The position numbers and the translations under genes are program-made. Below are positions 1-9,265 of a stretch of 64,000 nt of DNA, in pieces. The DNA is from CAVSUR01 sp963731285. Its GTDB lineage: Bacteria > Actinomycetota > Actinomycetes > Streptosporangiales > Streptosporangiaceae. Position 1 is the stretch's first letter. Every line of letters begins with the position of its first letter. The stretch lies in contig CAVSUR010000001.1 in assembly GCA_963731285.1 (NCBI GenBank), positions 310,001 through 374,000 of the forward strand, given 5' to 3'. Below the pieces are notes generated by a model that ran no database searches, was not told the origin of the DNA, and saw only the letters and a list, made by a program, of their open reading frames with translations.

Positions 1-122
1 GCCGCCGTCTCGTAGCCGGCCGCCTCGCATCCGGCCGCCGGCGCACTAATTTCCGGCAAAGACCGAGGCTAAGACCACGATGCGGTCAATCAGGGCCCGC
101 GGATGAGGTACAACAAGGGGCC

Positions 123-956
123 ATGGAGAGCTTTCTCACCCACTTCCTGACGCACTGGGGCTACCTCGCCCTGATCGTGTTCGGGTTCGTCCAGGCCTGC
201 AGCATCCCGATCTCCTCGGAGATCACCTTCGGCTTCGCAGGCGTGCTGGCCTACCAGGGGCACATGAACCTGGCGGCCATCATTATCATCGGCACGCTGG
301 CCGAGCTGGCCGGGTCGGGAGCCTCCTACGCGGTAGGCCGCATTGGCGGCCGGTCCACGGTCGAGCGGCTGGGCCGCTACGTCCTGGTCACCCGGTCCGA
401 CCTGGACCGGGTGGAGAACTTCCTGGCCGGCCGCGGCGCGTGGACCGTGGCTGTCGGCCGGCTGCTGCCGGTGGTCCGGGCCTTCGTGGGCATCGTGGCC
501 GGCTTCGCTGAGATCCCGGCCGGCGCGTTCGCGCTGTTCAACGCGATCGGCACGGTGATCTGGGTCACCGTGATCACGCTGCTCGGCTACGCGGCGGGCA
601 GCGCCTGGCACCGGGTGGCGAAGTACCTGTCCCTGGGCGGCTACGTGATCGTCGTGGTGATCGTGCTCGCGCTGGCCGTGCTCATCTGGCACCGGGTCCG
701 CGAGGTCCGCAGGGAGCGGGCGGCGGACGCCGCCCTGCGGGACGTTACGCCGGACGGCGGCTACCCGGCCGGGAGCGGAAACTCCGCTGAGGCCGGCTAC
801 CCGGCGGACGGCGGCTACTCCTCCGCCGGGGACGGGGACCTCCCGCAGACCGCCGGTCCTGCGGGACGCCACGCCGCCGCCCCGCAGGACCCGGCCGCCC
901 CGGCCGGCTACCGGTCGCGGCCGGCCAGCCACCGGCGCACCCCGGAGGGGCGCTGA
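123..956 (+). CDS. DedA family membrane protein
   Basis: Integral membrane protein of the DedA/SNARE-associated (VTT) family, 277 residues. DedA proteins are thought to act in phospholipid flipping and membrane homeostasis. The N-terminal two thirds is hydrophobic with several membrane segments. The family signature appears near residues 112-130 as GRLLPVVR followed by AG, and an acidic residue follows the first hydrophobic stretch (SSEITFG). After a final membrane segment (about residues 175-192) comes a basic stretch and then a low-complexity Gly/Pro/Ala/Tyr tail of about 70 residues, likely cytoplasmic and disordered. ATG start; an AAGGGG sequence lies 5 nt upstream. Convergent with the next gene. 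Substrate unknown. Confidence 0.9.
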   Translation: MESFLTHFLTHWGYLALIVFGFVQACSIPISSEITFGFAGVLAYQGHMNLAAIIIIGTLAELAGSGASYAVGRIGGRSTVERLGRYVLVTRSDLDRVENFLAGRGAWTVAVGRLLPVVRAFVGIVAGFAEIPAGAFALFNAIGTVIWVTVITLLGYAAGSAWHRVAKYLSLGGYVIVVVIVLALAVLIWHRVREVRRERAADAALRDVTPDGGYPAGSGNSAEAGYPADGGYSSAGDGDLPQTAGPAGRHAAAPQDPAAPAGYRSRPASHRRTPEGR

Positions 957-960
957 GTCT

Positions 961-981
961 CCGGCGGGGGCTGGCCGCCGG
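961..981. terminator. Bidirectional hairpin between convergent genes
   Basis: CCGGCGG and CCGCCGG form a perfect 7-bp stem around a 7-nt loop in the 25-bp gap between two converging stop codons. There is no U tract, which is usual for high-GC actinobacteria. Position and symmetry suggest a shared terminator. Confidence 0.45.
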
Positions 982-2229
982 TCAGTCCACCAGCGCCTGA
1001 TACACCAGCTGGCGCAGCTGGGACCGGATCGGGTAGCTGCTCGAGGGCAGCAGCTGGGTGAAGAACCCGACCACCAGCTGCTCGGCCGGATCCACCCAGA
1101 ACGCGGTGGATGCCGCCCCGCCCCAGGAGTACTCGCCCTCGGCGCTCAGCGTCTTGCCGGCGGCCGCGTCCACCACCACCCCGAAGCCGAGCCCGAACCC
1201 CACCCCGCGGAACGGCACCTCGGCGAACAGCGGGCGGCCGAAGGTCTCCAGGTCCGCGCCGCCGGGCAGGTGATTGCGGGTCATGTAAGCGACCGTGCGC
1301 GGGCCGAGCAGCCGGGCACCGTCCAGCTCGCCGGCCGGGCTGGACGGGCGCGCCAGCAGCATCTGGGTGAACCGGTGATAGTCGCCCGCCGTCGAGACCA
1401 GCCCGCCGCCGCCGCTGGGCATGACCGGCCGGGTCGTAGGCACCTTGCCGGCCGTGTCCAGCCGGCCTGCCCTGCTGCCGGGGCCCGGCGTGTACAGGGC
1501 AGCCAGCCGGCCGAGATCCTGCTCGGCCACGCTGAACCCGGTGCCGGTCATGCCCAGCGGGCCGAACACCCGGCTGGCCAGGAACTCGTCGAACGGCTGT
1601 CCGGCCGCCACCTCGACCACCCGGCCGAGCACATCGGTGGCGACCGAGTAGTTCCACTCGGCGCCCGGCTGGAACAGCAGCGGTATCGCCGCCCAGGCGT
1701 CACAGCAGGCGGCCAGGTCCATCTTCGGCGGGGTAGACCACTCGAACCCGGCCGCCCGGTAGCGGGCGTCGACCGGATGCGCCCGGTGGAAGCCGTAGGT
1801 CAGCCCGGCGGTATGCGTCAGCAGATGCCAGATCCGTACTGGCCCGGCCGCCGGGACGGTCACCGGCTTGATATCCGAGCCGCCGGACCAGACCCGCACG
1901 TCGGCGAACGACGGGATGAACGCGCTGACCGGGTCGGTGAGCTCGAACGCGCCCTCCTCGTAAAGGATCATCGCCGCCACCGACGTGACCGGCTTGGTCA
2001 TCGAGTAGATGCGCCACAAGGTGTCGGTCTCGACCGGCAGCCCGGCTTCCAGGTCGCGGGCGCCATAGGCGGACACGTGCGCCAGCCGCCCGTTCCGGCT
2101 CACCGTCACCAGCCAGCCGGGCAGCTTGCCGGTCTCCACGTACCGGGCGAAGTGCCGGTCGATCCGGGCCAGCCGGGCGGGATCGAGGCCCACCTCGGCC
2201 GGCTGCGCGTCCACCTTCAGCTGGGTCAT
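982..2229 (-). CDS. Serine hydrolase, family VIII esterase / class C beta-lactamase-like
   Basis: A 415-residue hydrolase of the beta-lactamase-related fold. The SxxK motif is SMTK at about residues 76-79 (catalytic Ser and Lys). A tyrosine motif is present as WNYSVATD, with YSV where penicillin-binding relatives have YxN. A WGGA segment near the C terminus resembles the third motif of EstB-type esterases rather than KTG. No signal peptide is evident, so a cytoplasmic esterase is more likely than a resistance enzyme (inference). Its ATG overlaps the stop of the upstream TrmH gene by 4 nt, implying translational coupling. True substrate unknown. Confidence 0.88.
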   Translation of the reverse strand: MTQLKVDAQPAEVGLDPARLARIDRHFARYVETGKLPGWLVTVSRNGRLAHVSAYGARDLEAGLPVETDTLWRIYSMTKPVTSVAAMILYEEGAFELTDPVSAFIPSFADVRVWSGGSDIKPVTVPAAGPVRIWHLLTHTAGLTYGFHRAHPVDARYRAAGFEWSTPPKMDLAACCDAWAAIPLLFQPGAEWNYSVATDVLGRVVEVAAGQPFDEFLASRVFGPLGMTGTGFSVAEQDLGRLAALYTPGPGSRAGRLDTAGKVPTTRPVMPSGGGGLVSTAGDYHRFTQMLLARPSSPAGELDGARLLGPRTVAYMTRNHLPGGADLETFGRPLFAEVPFRGVGFGLGFGVVVDAAAGKTLSAEGEYSWGGAASTAFWVDPAEQLVVGFFTQLLPSSSYPIRSQLRQLVYQALVD

Positions 2230-3074
2230 GCATCCCTACCCTTCGCCGCCAGATCGGGGGCATGCCCCCCGCCTTGATCCTCGCGCACCCGCCAGGCCTC
2301 GTAGAGCAGCACCCCGGCCGCCACGGCCAGGTTGAGCGACTCGGCGGTGCCGGTCATCGGGATGCGCACGTGCGCGCGCCCCCGGGCCAGCAGGTCCGCG
2401 GGCAGCCCGGCCCCCTCGCTGCCCAGCAGGATGGCGCCGGGCACCGGGGGCCGCCAGTCCCACAGCGGGGTGGCACCGCGGGCCGAGGTCACGGTCACGC
2501 TGACCCCGCGGCCGGCGGCCCAGGCGAAGAACTCATCCGCCGTGGCCGCATGCGCGACCGGGACGCTGAAGACCGCACCCATGCTGGCCTTGACCGCTGC
2601 CGGGTCGTAGGGGTCGGCGGCCTGGCCGACCAGGATCACCCCGGCCGCCCCGGCCGCGCTGGCGGTGCGGATGATCGTGCCCAGGTTGCCCGGGTTGCCG
2701 ACCTCGTGCAGGGTGACGAATACCGCCTGCGGCGGCACTGCGAGCCCGGCCAGCGTCGCCGGGGTGGCCCGCACGATGGCGGCCAGCCCGGTCGGGCCGT
2801 CCCGGCCGGCGACCCGCCGGAACAGGGGGCCGGAGACCCGCGCGACGGCCGTGCCGTGCTGCCGCTGCGCCTCGACCATGTCCGCCGCCGGGCTGGTCAG
2901 CAGCGACGGCGCGACGATCAGCGTCTCGATGTCGGCGCCCGCCTCGACGGCCTGCCAGACCGGCTGGACCCCCTGCACCACGAACGCGCCCTCGCGCCGC
3001 CGGTGCTTCCGGCCGGCGAGCAGGCGCACGCGCTTGATCAGCGGGTTCGCCGCGCTGGTGATCTCCTGGGTCAT
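2226..3074 (-). CDS. TrmH/SpoU-family RNA 2'-O-methyltransferase
   Basis: S-adenosylmethionine-dependent RNA ribose methyltransferase of the SPOUT class, 282 residues. An N-terminal SpoU substrate-binding domain is followed by the three family motifs: NPGNLGTIIRTA (motif 1), LLGSEGAGL (motif 2) and ESLNLAVAAGVLLYE (motif 3), which together form the trefoil knot and AdoMet site. It most resembles the 23S rRNA/tRNA TrmH family often found near pheS, though pheS is not here. It sits between a 50-residue ORF and the serine hydrolase, overlapping both by 4 nt, so the three are probably one transcript. The exact RNA target cannot be told from sequence. Confidence 0.9.
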   Translation of the reverse strand: MTQEITSAANPLIKRVRLLAGRKHRRREGAFVVQGVQPVWQAVEAGADIETLIVAPSLLTSPAADMVEAQRQHGTAVARVSGPLFRRVAGRDGPTGLAAIVRATPATLAGLAVPPQAVFVTLHEVGNPGNLGTIIRTASAAGAAGVILVGQAADPYDPAAVKASMGAVFSVPVAHAATADEFFAWAAGRGVSVTVTSARGATPLWDWRPPVPGAILLGSEGAGLPADLLARGRAHVRIPMTGTAESLNLAVAAGVLLYEAWRVREDQGGGHAPDLAAKGRDA

Positions 3075-3223
3075 CGGGCGTCCGGCTCGGGCACGTAGTG
3101 CATGCTGTCGTCAGCCGGGTCAGCCCATACCCTCATGATCACTTTCGAGGACGGGTCCCTGAACCGCTCCTGCGTCGGCACCCAGGACGGCTGCGGCCGG
3201 GCCGGGCCGCCCGCCGGCGGCAT
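3071..3223 (-). CDS. Small 50-residue protein, translationally coupled
   Basis: The ATG at 3223 follows directly on the TAG stop of the enoyl-CoA hydratase, and the TGA overlaps the ATG of the TrmH gene (ATGA). The encoded protein is 50 residues: a Pro-rich N terminus, then a compact polar part containing SWVPTQERFRDP, MRVWADPADD and MHYVPEPDAR. Nothing hydrophobic is seen and there are no Cys residues. The perfect tiling between two same-strand genes, and a composition unlike random high-GC translation (many W, M, F, Y, H, D and E), argue that it is real. I do not recognise the family and assign no function. Confidence 0.65.
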   Translation of the reverse strand: MPPAGGPARPQPSWVPTQERFRDPSSKVIMRVWADPADDSMHYVPEPDAR

Positions 3224-4033
3224 CTACGCCGACGCTTCCGGGCCTGGCCCGCCGGGGGCGGCCACGGCGGCTGCCCACGGCGGCGGCCGCCTGGCCCGGA
3301 ACGCCGCCATGCCCTCCCGCGCCTCCGGCGAGGCGAACAGCCGCGCCGACTGCTCCGCCAGCGCCGGGCCGCCGGAGTCGATGGCGGCAAGCATGCCCGC
3401 GGTCAGCAGCGGCTTGGTCTCCCGCAGCCCCTGCGGTGACGCGGCGCGCAGCGCATCGAGCACCGTATGGGTGCTCGCGTCGATGTCCGCGACCGCCTCG
3501 GTGATCAGCCCGATGGCGGCCGCGGTGGCCGCATCGAAGGTCTCCCCGGTGAGGTAGTAGCGGCTGGCGGCCCGGGCGCTGAGCCGGGGCAGCGTGGTCA
3601 GCGAGATGACCGCCGGGGCCAGGCCGAGGCGCACCTCGGAGAAGGCGAACGTCGACGCCGGGCCGGCCAGCACCAGGTCGCAGGCGCCGATCAGCCCGAT
3701 GCCGCCGGCCCGGACGTGCCCGTCGATGCTGCCTACGACGGGCTTGGGCAGCGCCACGATCGCGCGCAGCAGCCCGATGATGCTGGCGGTCCCGGTGGTC
3801 ATGCCGCCCGCCGCGGCCTCGGTCAGGTCGGCGCCCGCGCAGAACGTGCCGCCGGTGTGGGTCAGCTCGACCGCGCGCACGCCGTCGTCGGCGGCAGCAG
3901 CGTCCAGCGCCGCGCCGAGCTGCGCGACCAGCGCGCTGGACAGGGCGTTGCGGTTGCGCGGGGAGTCGAGCGCGATCCGGGCGATGCCCCGGCCGGCGGA
4001 GTACCTGACAACCTCGTCTGTGCCGCTTGTCAT
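3224..4033 (-). CDS. Enoyl-CoA hydratase/isomerase family protein
   Basis: Crotonase-fold protein, 269 residues. It has the first oxyanion-hole motif FCAGADL (about residues 65-72) and the second, GHVRAGGIGLIGACDLVLA (about 103-122). A Glu follows in SEVRLGLAP (about 133), the position of the second catalytic Glu of hydratases. The position of the first catalytic Glu carries Gly-Leu instead, so it may act as an isomerase or another crotonase-type enzyme rather than a classic beta-oxidation hydratase. The Ala/Pro-rich C-terminal tail looks disordered. The downstream 50-residue ORF starts immediately after its stop. Confidence 0.88.
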   Translation of the reverse strand: MTSGTDEVVRYSAGRGIARIALDSPRNRNALSSALVAQLGAALDAAAADDGVRAVELTHTGGTFCAGADLTEAAAGGMTTGTASIIGLLRAIVALPKPVVGSIDGHVRAGGIGLIGACDLVLAGPASTFAFSEVRLGLAPAVISLTTLPRLSARAASRYYLTGETFDAATAAAIGLITEAVADIDASTHTVLDALRAASPQGLRETKPLLTAGMLAAIDSGGPALAEQSARLFASPEAREGMAAFRARRPPPWAAAVAAPGGPGPEASA

Positions 4034-4125
4034 GCTGCCGAGCCTGGCAGGGCCCGCGCGCCGGCGGCAAGCCCGGGGCGGCCTCGCGGCGGGCTGCGCC
4101 GGCCGCCCGCCGCCCGGGCCGGGCG

Positions 4126-6207
4126 TCAGTCCGGGATGCCCATGGCCGCCAGCACGAACGCCTGCACCTCGGCCTCGTACCGAAGCCTGCCCTGCCGTCC
4201 GGACGGGCCGGTGTGGGCGCCGGCGCCCAGCTCAGCGCGCAGCACGATGACCGAGCCCTGGGTGTCCGTCTCGCGCAGCCGCGCCACCCACTTGGCCGGC
4301 TCGTGCACCCCGACCCGCGGGTCATGCACGGTCCCGGTGACCAGCAGGTCGGGGCGCTGCCCGGCGGGCGGGGTGTCGTAGGGCGAGTACGCGCGCAGGC
4401 ATGCGTAGTCGCCGGGGTCACGCGGGTCTCCCCATTCGTCCCACTCGCTGATGGTCAGCGGGATGCCGGGGTCGAGCATGGTGGTGACACAGTCGACGAA
4501 TGGCACCTCGGCGACGACCGCGCGCCACCGGTCCGGCGCGCGGGAGTAGACGGCGCCGGCCAGCAGGCCGCCCGCGGACAGCCCGCGGCAGGCGATCCGG
4601 GTGCCATCCACCAGCGGGCGGCCCGCGGGCGCGTCCCCGGCCAGCCAGTCCGCCACGTCGGTGAAGTCGCTGAATGTTGTCGGCTTAGCCCGCAGCCGGC
4701 CCTGCTGCCACCAGCTCCGGCCGCATTCCCCGCCGCCGCGCACGTGCGCGATCGCGTACACCACGCCGCGGTCGAGCAGCGACGGCAGGCTGATGTCAAA
4801 AACCGGATCCTCGCAGGCCTCGTAGGCGCCGTAGCCGTAGAGCAGGCAGGGCGCGGCGCCGTCCAGGGCGACATCGGCGCGCCGGGCGATGGTGACGGGG
4901 ATCAGGGCGCCGTCCGCAGCCGGAGCCCACAGCCGCTCGGTGCGGTACCGGGCCGGGTGGTAGCCGGGCACCTGCTGCCGCCAGACCTCCGCGCGCTCCC
5001 CGGTGGCCAGGTCCAGCCGGGAGCAGGCGGGCGGCTCGGTCAGCGACTGCTCGCAGATGAGCACCGACCCGGCCGCGTAGTCCTCGGCATGCTCAACCGC
5101 GATCGTGGCGGCAGGCTGCGATGGCCGGATCTCGCGGACCGCGCCGCCGGCCAGGTCGCTGATCGCGAGTAGCGGGCTGCCGTCGCGCCGCAGGGTGAGC
5201 AGCAGGTGGCCGGCCAGCACGTCGCAGCGCAGCAGCCGGGTGCCGGCCCGCGCCGGGGCGGCGGCCGCACAGCCGACCTGGGTCCAGCGGGCCCGGCCCG
5301 GGACGGCGGGCGCCCGCATGAGCGTGAACTCGGGGGCGCCGTCGTCGGTGACCAGGTACAGCGCGCCCGGGCCGCCGCCGGGATCGGCGGCGTGGTCGGC
5401 GCGGTACTCCCTGCCGGGTCGCCGCGGTGCCACCGCGGCCGGTGCCGCCAGCGGGTCGGCGGCGGGAATGAGCCACACCTGCGTGGTGTCCCGCGAGGCG
5501 GCGGTGATCAGGATCAGCTCCCCGCTGCGCGAGCCGGCCAGCGTCAGCTCGAACCGGGCGTCGGGCTCGGCGAGGACCAGCATGTCTGCCGCGGCGGCGG
5601 TGCCGACCCGGTGCCGCCACACCTGGTACGGGCGGTTCAGCTCGTCCGGCACCAGGTAGAACAGGTACTCAGAGTCCGCGCTCCAGGCCACGCCCGGGTA
5701 GCTGCGCTCGATGACCGCGGGCAGGTCCGAGCGGCTGGACAGGTCCCGGATCCGCAGCGCGTAGATCTCCGCGCCGGTCGTGTCGGCCGACCAGGCGAGC
5801 AGCGCGCCGTCCGGGCTGGGCTCGCAGCTGCCCACGTCGGCGTGGCCGGTGCCGGCCGCCAGCTCGTTCTGGTCCAGCACCACGTGCTCGGCCGGATTGC
5901 CTGGCCGGGACCGCAGCAGCTGAGGAGCCTCGGCGCCCGGCGCGGTCCGGGTGCGGTATACCCAGCCGCCACGGGTCCAGGCGGCCGAGTACTCGGTTCC
6001 GGCGGGCAGCCGGGCGGCCGCCTCCGCATACAGCCGGGCCGCGAGCGGCTCGGTGCGCTGCGCGCACGCGTCGTAGTAGGCCCGCTCGGCGGCCAGGTAG
6101 TCCAGTAGCGCGGGCGCAGAGTGGTCGCGCATCCAGGCGTAATTGTCGATCTCGGCCTGGCCGTGCCGGACCCGGCGGACCGGGATGCGCGGTGCCGCCG
6201 GCGGCAC
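4126..6207 (-). CDS. S9A prolyl oligopeptidase / oligopeptidase B-like
   Basis: Serine peptidase of the prolyl oligopeptidase family, 693 residues, close to the usual 690-720. An N-terminal seven-bladed propeller region (about 70-400) precedes an alpha/beta hydrolase domain. The nucleophile is in GLSAGG (about residue 530), the Asp in VHDPRVG and the His in GAHTGPSG near the C terminus. Length and the PRNP-like N terminus suggest oligopeptidase B or PtrB rather than strict Pro specificity. No signal peptide. It lies 25 bp downstream of dppF on the same strand, so imported oligopeptides are probably cut by it (inference). Confidence 0.9.
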   Translation of the reverse strand: MPPAAPRIPVRRVRHGQAEIDNYAWMRDHSAPALLDYLAAERAYYDACAQRTEPLAARLYAEAAARLPAGTEYSAAWTRGGWVYRTRTAPGAEAPQLLRSRPGNPAEHVVLDQNELAAGTGHADVGSCEPSPDGALLAWSADTTGAEIYALRIRDLSSRSDLPAVIERSYPGVAWSADSEYLFYLVPDELNRPYQVWRHRVGTAAAADMLVLAEPDARFELTLAGSRSGELILITAASRDTTQVWLIPAADPLAAPAAVAPRRPGREYRADHAADPGGGPGALYLVTDDGAPEFTLMRAPAVPGRARWTQVGCAAAAPARAGTRLLRCDVLAGHLLLTLRRDGSPLLAISDLAGGAVREIRPSQPAATIAVEHAEDYAAGSVLICEQSLTEPPACSRLDLATGERAEVWRQQVPGYHPARYRTERLWAPAADGALIPVTIARRADVALDGAAPCLLYGYGAYEACEDPVFDISLPSLLDRGVVYAIAHVRGGGECGRSWWQQGRLRAKPTTFSDFTDVADWLAGDAPAGRPLVDGTRIACRGLSAGGLLAGAVYSRAPDRWRAVVAEVPFVDCVTTMLDPGIPLTISEWDEWGDPRDPGDYACLRAYSPYDTPPAGQRPDLLVTGTVHDPRVGVHEPAKWVARLRETDTQGSVIVLRAELGAGAHTGPSGRQGRLRYEAEVQAFVLAAMGIPD

Positions 6208-6232
6208 GGCTGTGGCAGGCCGCTCCGCCCGG

Positions 6233-7332
6233 TCAGGCGAGATGGCAGGCCGCCAGGTGCTTGGCCGCGGCGCCGTCCACGGCGGGTCGGTCCGCCCGGC
6301 CAGCCCTGTGGATGGCGCCGGGCTCTGAGCGGGCTGGCGGCTCTAGGGGGCGCAGCTGCGGATCCTCGGTCCGGCACCGGTCTACCGCGGCCGGGCAGCG
6401 CGGGTGGAACCGGCAGCCTGGCGGGACGTCGACCGGGTCCGGCGCTTCCCCGGCCAGCACCTGCGGCGCCGCCCGGGCCCGGGGATCGCGCTTGGGCACT
6501 ACCGACAGCAGCGCCCTGGTATAAGGATGCCGCGGGTCTCCGACAATCTGCGCCGCCGGCCCCTGCTCCACGATCCGGCCCAGGTACATCACCGCGATCC
6601 GGTCAGCGAAATTCGCCGCGGTGGACAGATCATGGGTGATCATCAGGATGCCCATGTCGGCGTCCCGGCGCAGCCGGTCCAGCAGCGCCAGCACCCCGGC
6701 CCGGACCGAGACGTCCAGCATGGAGACCGGCTCGTCCGCCAGCAGCAAGTCCGGGCCGAGCACGAGCGAGGCGGCGATGGCCACGCGCTGGCGCTGGCCG
6801 CCGGACAGCTCGTGCGGGTAGCGGTCCAGGAACGCCTGCGCCGGGACCAGCAGGCCTGCTCCAGCGCGGCCGTGATCAGCTCCCGGCGCTGCGCGCGCGA
6901 GCTGCCGATCCCGTGCACGAGCATCGGCTCCTCGACCGTCTCCCGGACCAGGAACCGCGGGTCCAGGGACTCGTAGGGATCCTGGTAGATCATCTGGACG
7001 GTGCGCCGCAGCGGCCGCATCCGGCGCTCGGGCAGCCCGGTGATGTCGGTTCCGGCCAGCCGGATCGTCCCGCTGGTGGCCGGGACCATGCCGAGGATGG
7101 CCTGGACCGTGGTGGTCTTGCCGCAGCCCGACTCGCCGACCAGCGCGAGCATCTCGCCGCGCTGCAGGCAGAAGCTGATCCCGTCGACCGCGTGCACGAA
7201 CCGCCGGTTCCGGCCGGTCAGCACCTGGGCCAGGCTGCGCCGTACCGGGTACTGCGCGACCAGGTCGCTGACCTCGAGCAGCTGCGCTGCCGCGGGCTGC
7301 GGTGCCACTGCTGTCCCCTGGCTGACGGTCAT
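6233..7332 (-). CDS. dppF: Peptide ABC transporter ATP-binding protein DppF-like (one frameshift)
   Basis: Second ATPase of an oligopeptide/dipeptide ABC importer. Walker A is GESGCGKTT, followed by a Q-loop (YQDPYESLDP), Walker B (LLLADEP) and H-loop (ITHDL). The C-terminal oligopeptide-transporter domain has CRFHPRCPAAVDRC. The frame breaks near 6850-6860, just before the ABC signature (LSGGQRQRVAIA): one base appears to be missing, and both halves are otherwise fully conserved. Restored length is about 366 residues. The ATG overlaps the stop of dppD by 4 nt. Probably intact in the organism; dipeptide versus oligopeptide specificity is not certain. Confidence 0.85.
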
Positions 7333-8309
7333 GGCGCCCCCGCGAGCTGGGCGGCGCCGGCCCCGGCGTGGTGGCAGGCGGCGAGCTGGTGCGGTCCGGC
7401 CGGCACCAGCGCCGGATGCTCGGTGGCGCAGCGGTCCAGCACCACGTCGCAGCGGGGCCGGAACGGGCAGCCGGGGGCCTCAGCGTCCAGCCGCGGCGGG
7501 GAGCCGGGGATGGAGGCGACCTTCTCGCGCCCGTACAGGTCGGGCGTGGCCGCGAACAGCAGCCGGGTGTAGGGATGGCGGGGATGGTGGAACAGCGCGT
7601 CCATCGGCCCGGTCTCGGCGATCTCCCCGGCGTACATGACCGCTGCCCGCTCGCAGGTCTGTGCCACCACCGGCAGGTCGTGGGTGACCAGGATCAGCGC
7701 CAGCCCGAGGTCGGCCGACAGCCGGGTGAGCAGGTCCAGGATCTGCGCCTGCACCATGACATCCAGGGCCGTGGTGGGCTCGTCGGCCAGCAGCACCCGC
7801 GGCTCGCAGGCCAGGGCCATCGCGATCGAGGCTCGCTGCCGCATGCCGCCGGAGAACTCATGCGGGTAGCGGCCTCCGCCCGCGGCCGGGATGCCGACCA
7901 GCTCCAGCAGCTCGCCGGCCCGCTTGCGGGCCGCGGCGCCCTCGGCGATGCCGTGGAAGGCCATCGGCTCGGCGATCTGCCAGCCGATCTTCTTGACCGG
8001 GTTGAGCGCGTTCATCGCGCCCTGGAACACCATCGCGATGTGCTTCCACCGGACCGGCCGGACCGAGTCTTCTCCGCCGGCCAGGATGTCGCGGCCGTCC
8101 AGGCGGACCTGGCCGGCCACCGACGCGGTCGGCGGCAGCAGGCCCATCAGCGCCAGGATCGTGGTGGTCTTGCCGCAGCCGGACTCGCCGACCAGGCCGA
8201 ACCGCTGCCCGGCGTCGAGGGCGAAGGAGACGCCCTGGACCGCGTGCACCTGGCCGCCGCGGGGCAGGTCGAACCACACGTGCAGGCCGGTGACTTCCAG
8301 CAGGCTCAT
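7329..8309 (-). CDS. dppD: Peptide ABC transporter ATP-binding protein DppD-like
   Basis: First ATPase of the importer, 326 residues. Walker A GESGCGKTTT (about residues 41-50), signature FSGGMRQRASIAMA, Walker B VLLADEPTTALD and H-loop VTHDLPVV are all present. The C-terminal domain has GCPFRPRCDVVLDRC, typical of Opp/Dpp ATPases. The start is set at the ATG at 8309, which overlaps the dppC stop (ATGA); the frame stays open upstream but that part is out-of-frame dppC sequence. It should pair with the DppF-like subunit on the cytoplasmic face. Confidence 0.92.
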   Translation of the reverse strand: MSLLEVTGLHVWFDLPRGGQVHAVQGVSFALDAGQRFGLVGESGCGKTTTILALMGLLPPTASVAGQVRLDGRDILAGGEDSVRPVRWKHIAMVFQGAMNALNPVKKIGWQIAEPMAFHGIAEGAAARKRAGELLELVGIPAAGGGRYPHEFSGGMRQRASIAMALACEPRVLLADEPTTALDVMVQAQILDLLTRLSADLGLALILVTHDLPVVAQTCERAAVMYAGEIAETGPMDALFHHPRHPYTRLLFAATPDLYGREKVASIPGSPPRLDAEAPGCPFRPRCDVVLDRCATEHPALVPAGPHQLAACHHAGAGAAQLAGAP

Positions 8310-9265
8310 ATCGCGCCCGGTCCCCGGCCGGCCAGCGGCCGCGGCCGCCACCGGCGCAGGGTCAGGTGGGAGACCTTCAGCCGCGGGTTGAGGGCGTCCT
8401 CGATGGCCTGGCCGAGCAGGAAGCAGCCGACGATGACCAGGGCGATGGCGAACCCGTCCGGCACGATCGCCCACCAGGCGCCGGAGCTGATCGCAGTGCG
8501 CTCGAACGCGTGCTCCAGGATCGTGCCCCAGGTCGTGACGGTGGGGTCTTCCAGCCCGAGGAAGGCCAGTGCCGTCTCCAGGTAGATGGCGATGGCGACG
8601 GTCAGCACGGTGTTGGCGATCAGTAGCGGGCCGACCTGGGGCAGGATGTGCTTGCCGATAATCCGCATGTTGCCCGCCCCGATCGCCCGGGCCCGCTTCA
8701 CGTACACGCGCTCTTTCAGGGTTAGCACCTGGGCCCGGATGATCCGGGCCGTGGATGTCCATTCCAGGATCCCGATCACCATGATCACATGGAACAGGCT
8801 CGCGCCCCAGATGTCGGCGATCACCAGGGCGAAGACCAGGTCGGGGATGACCAGCAGGTAGTCGGTAACCCGCATCAGGCTGACGTCCATCCAGCGGCCG
8901 AAGTAGCCGGAGAGTATCCCGACCCCGCCACCGATGACCATGGCCACCAGGGTCGCGGCGAACCCGACCAGCAGTGAGATCCGGCCGCCCTGCATCAGCT
9001 CGCTGAGCATGTCGATGCCGCCGTCGTCGCAGCCGAGCCAGTGCCGCGCGGACGGCGGCGCGTACACCGCGCAGGTCTGCGCGGATGCGCTGTAGGGCGA
9101 GATGTAGGGCGCCACGACAGCCAGCAGCACGAAGAACGCGATGATCGACAGGCCGATGACAGCGGCCTTGCGCTCGCGCAGCACGCTGTGGAAAAAGCCG
9201 CGGCGGCGCGGCGGGTCGCCGAGACCGCCGACGGTCAGCGCGGGGTCCTGCAGCGGGAGGCTCAT
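8306..9265 (-). CDS. dppC: Peptide ABC transporter permease DppC-like
   Basis: Inner-membrane permease, 319 residues, of the BPD_transp_1 family with the N-terminal OppC-type extension. A cytoplasmic stretch rich in Arg is followed by a first membrane segment (about 35-55), an extracellular loop with two Cys and then five more segments. The EAA loop that docks the ATPase reads YVKRARAIGAGNMRIIGKHILP, near residues 189-210. It overlaps dppB upstream and dppD downstream by 4 nt each, so all subunits are translationally coupled. Confidence 0.92.
   Translation of the reverse strand: MSLPLQDPALTVGGLGDPPRRRGFFHSVLRERKAAVIGLSIIAFFVLLAVVAPYISPYSASAQTCAVYAPPSARHWLGCDDGGIDMLSELMQGGRISLLVGFAATLVAMVIGGGVGILSGYFGRWMDVSLMRVTDYLLVIPDLVFALVIADIWGASLFHVIMVIGILEWTSTARIIRAQVLTLKERVYVKRARAIGAGNMRIIGKHILPQVGPLLIANTVLTVAIAIYLETALAFLGLEDPTVTTWGTILEHAFERTAISSGAWWAIVPDGFAIALVIVGCFLLGQAIEDALNPRLKVSHLTLRRWRPRPLAGRGPGAI

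Noticed and set aside
1270..2277. 335-codon + strand frame opposite the serine hydrolase
   Set aside because: Antisense shadow; no conserved motif, no ribosome site.
3120..4421. 433-codon minus frame across the enoyl-CoA hydratase
   Set aside because: Out-of-frame reading of the hydratase and oligopeptidase 3' end; extreme Arg/Ala content.
8310..8762. 151-codon extension before the DppD start
   Set aside because: Out-of-frame dppC sequence; the ATG at 8309 overlaps the dppC stop in the usual way.
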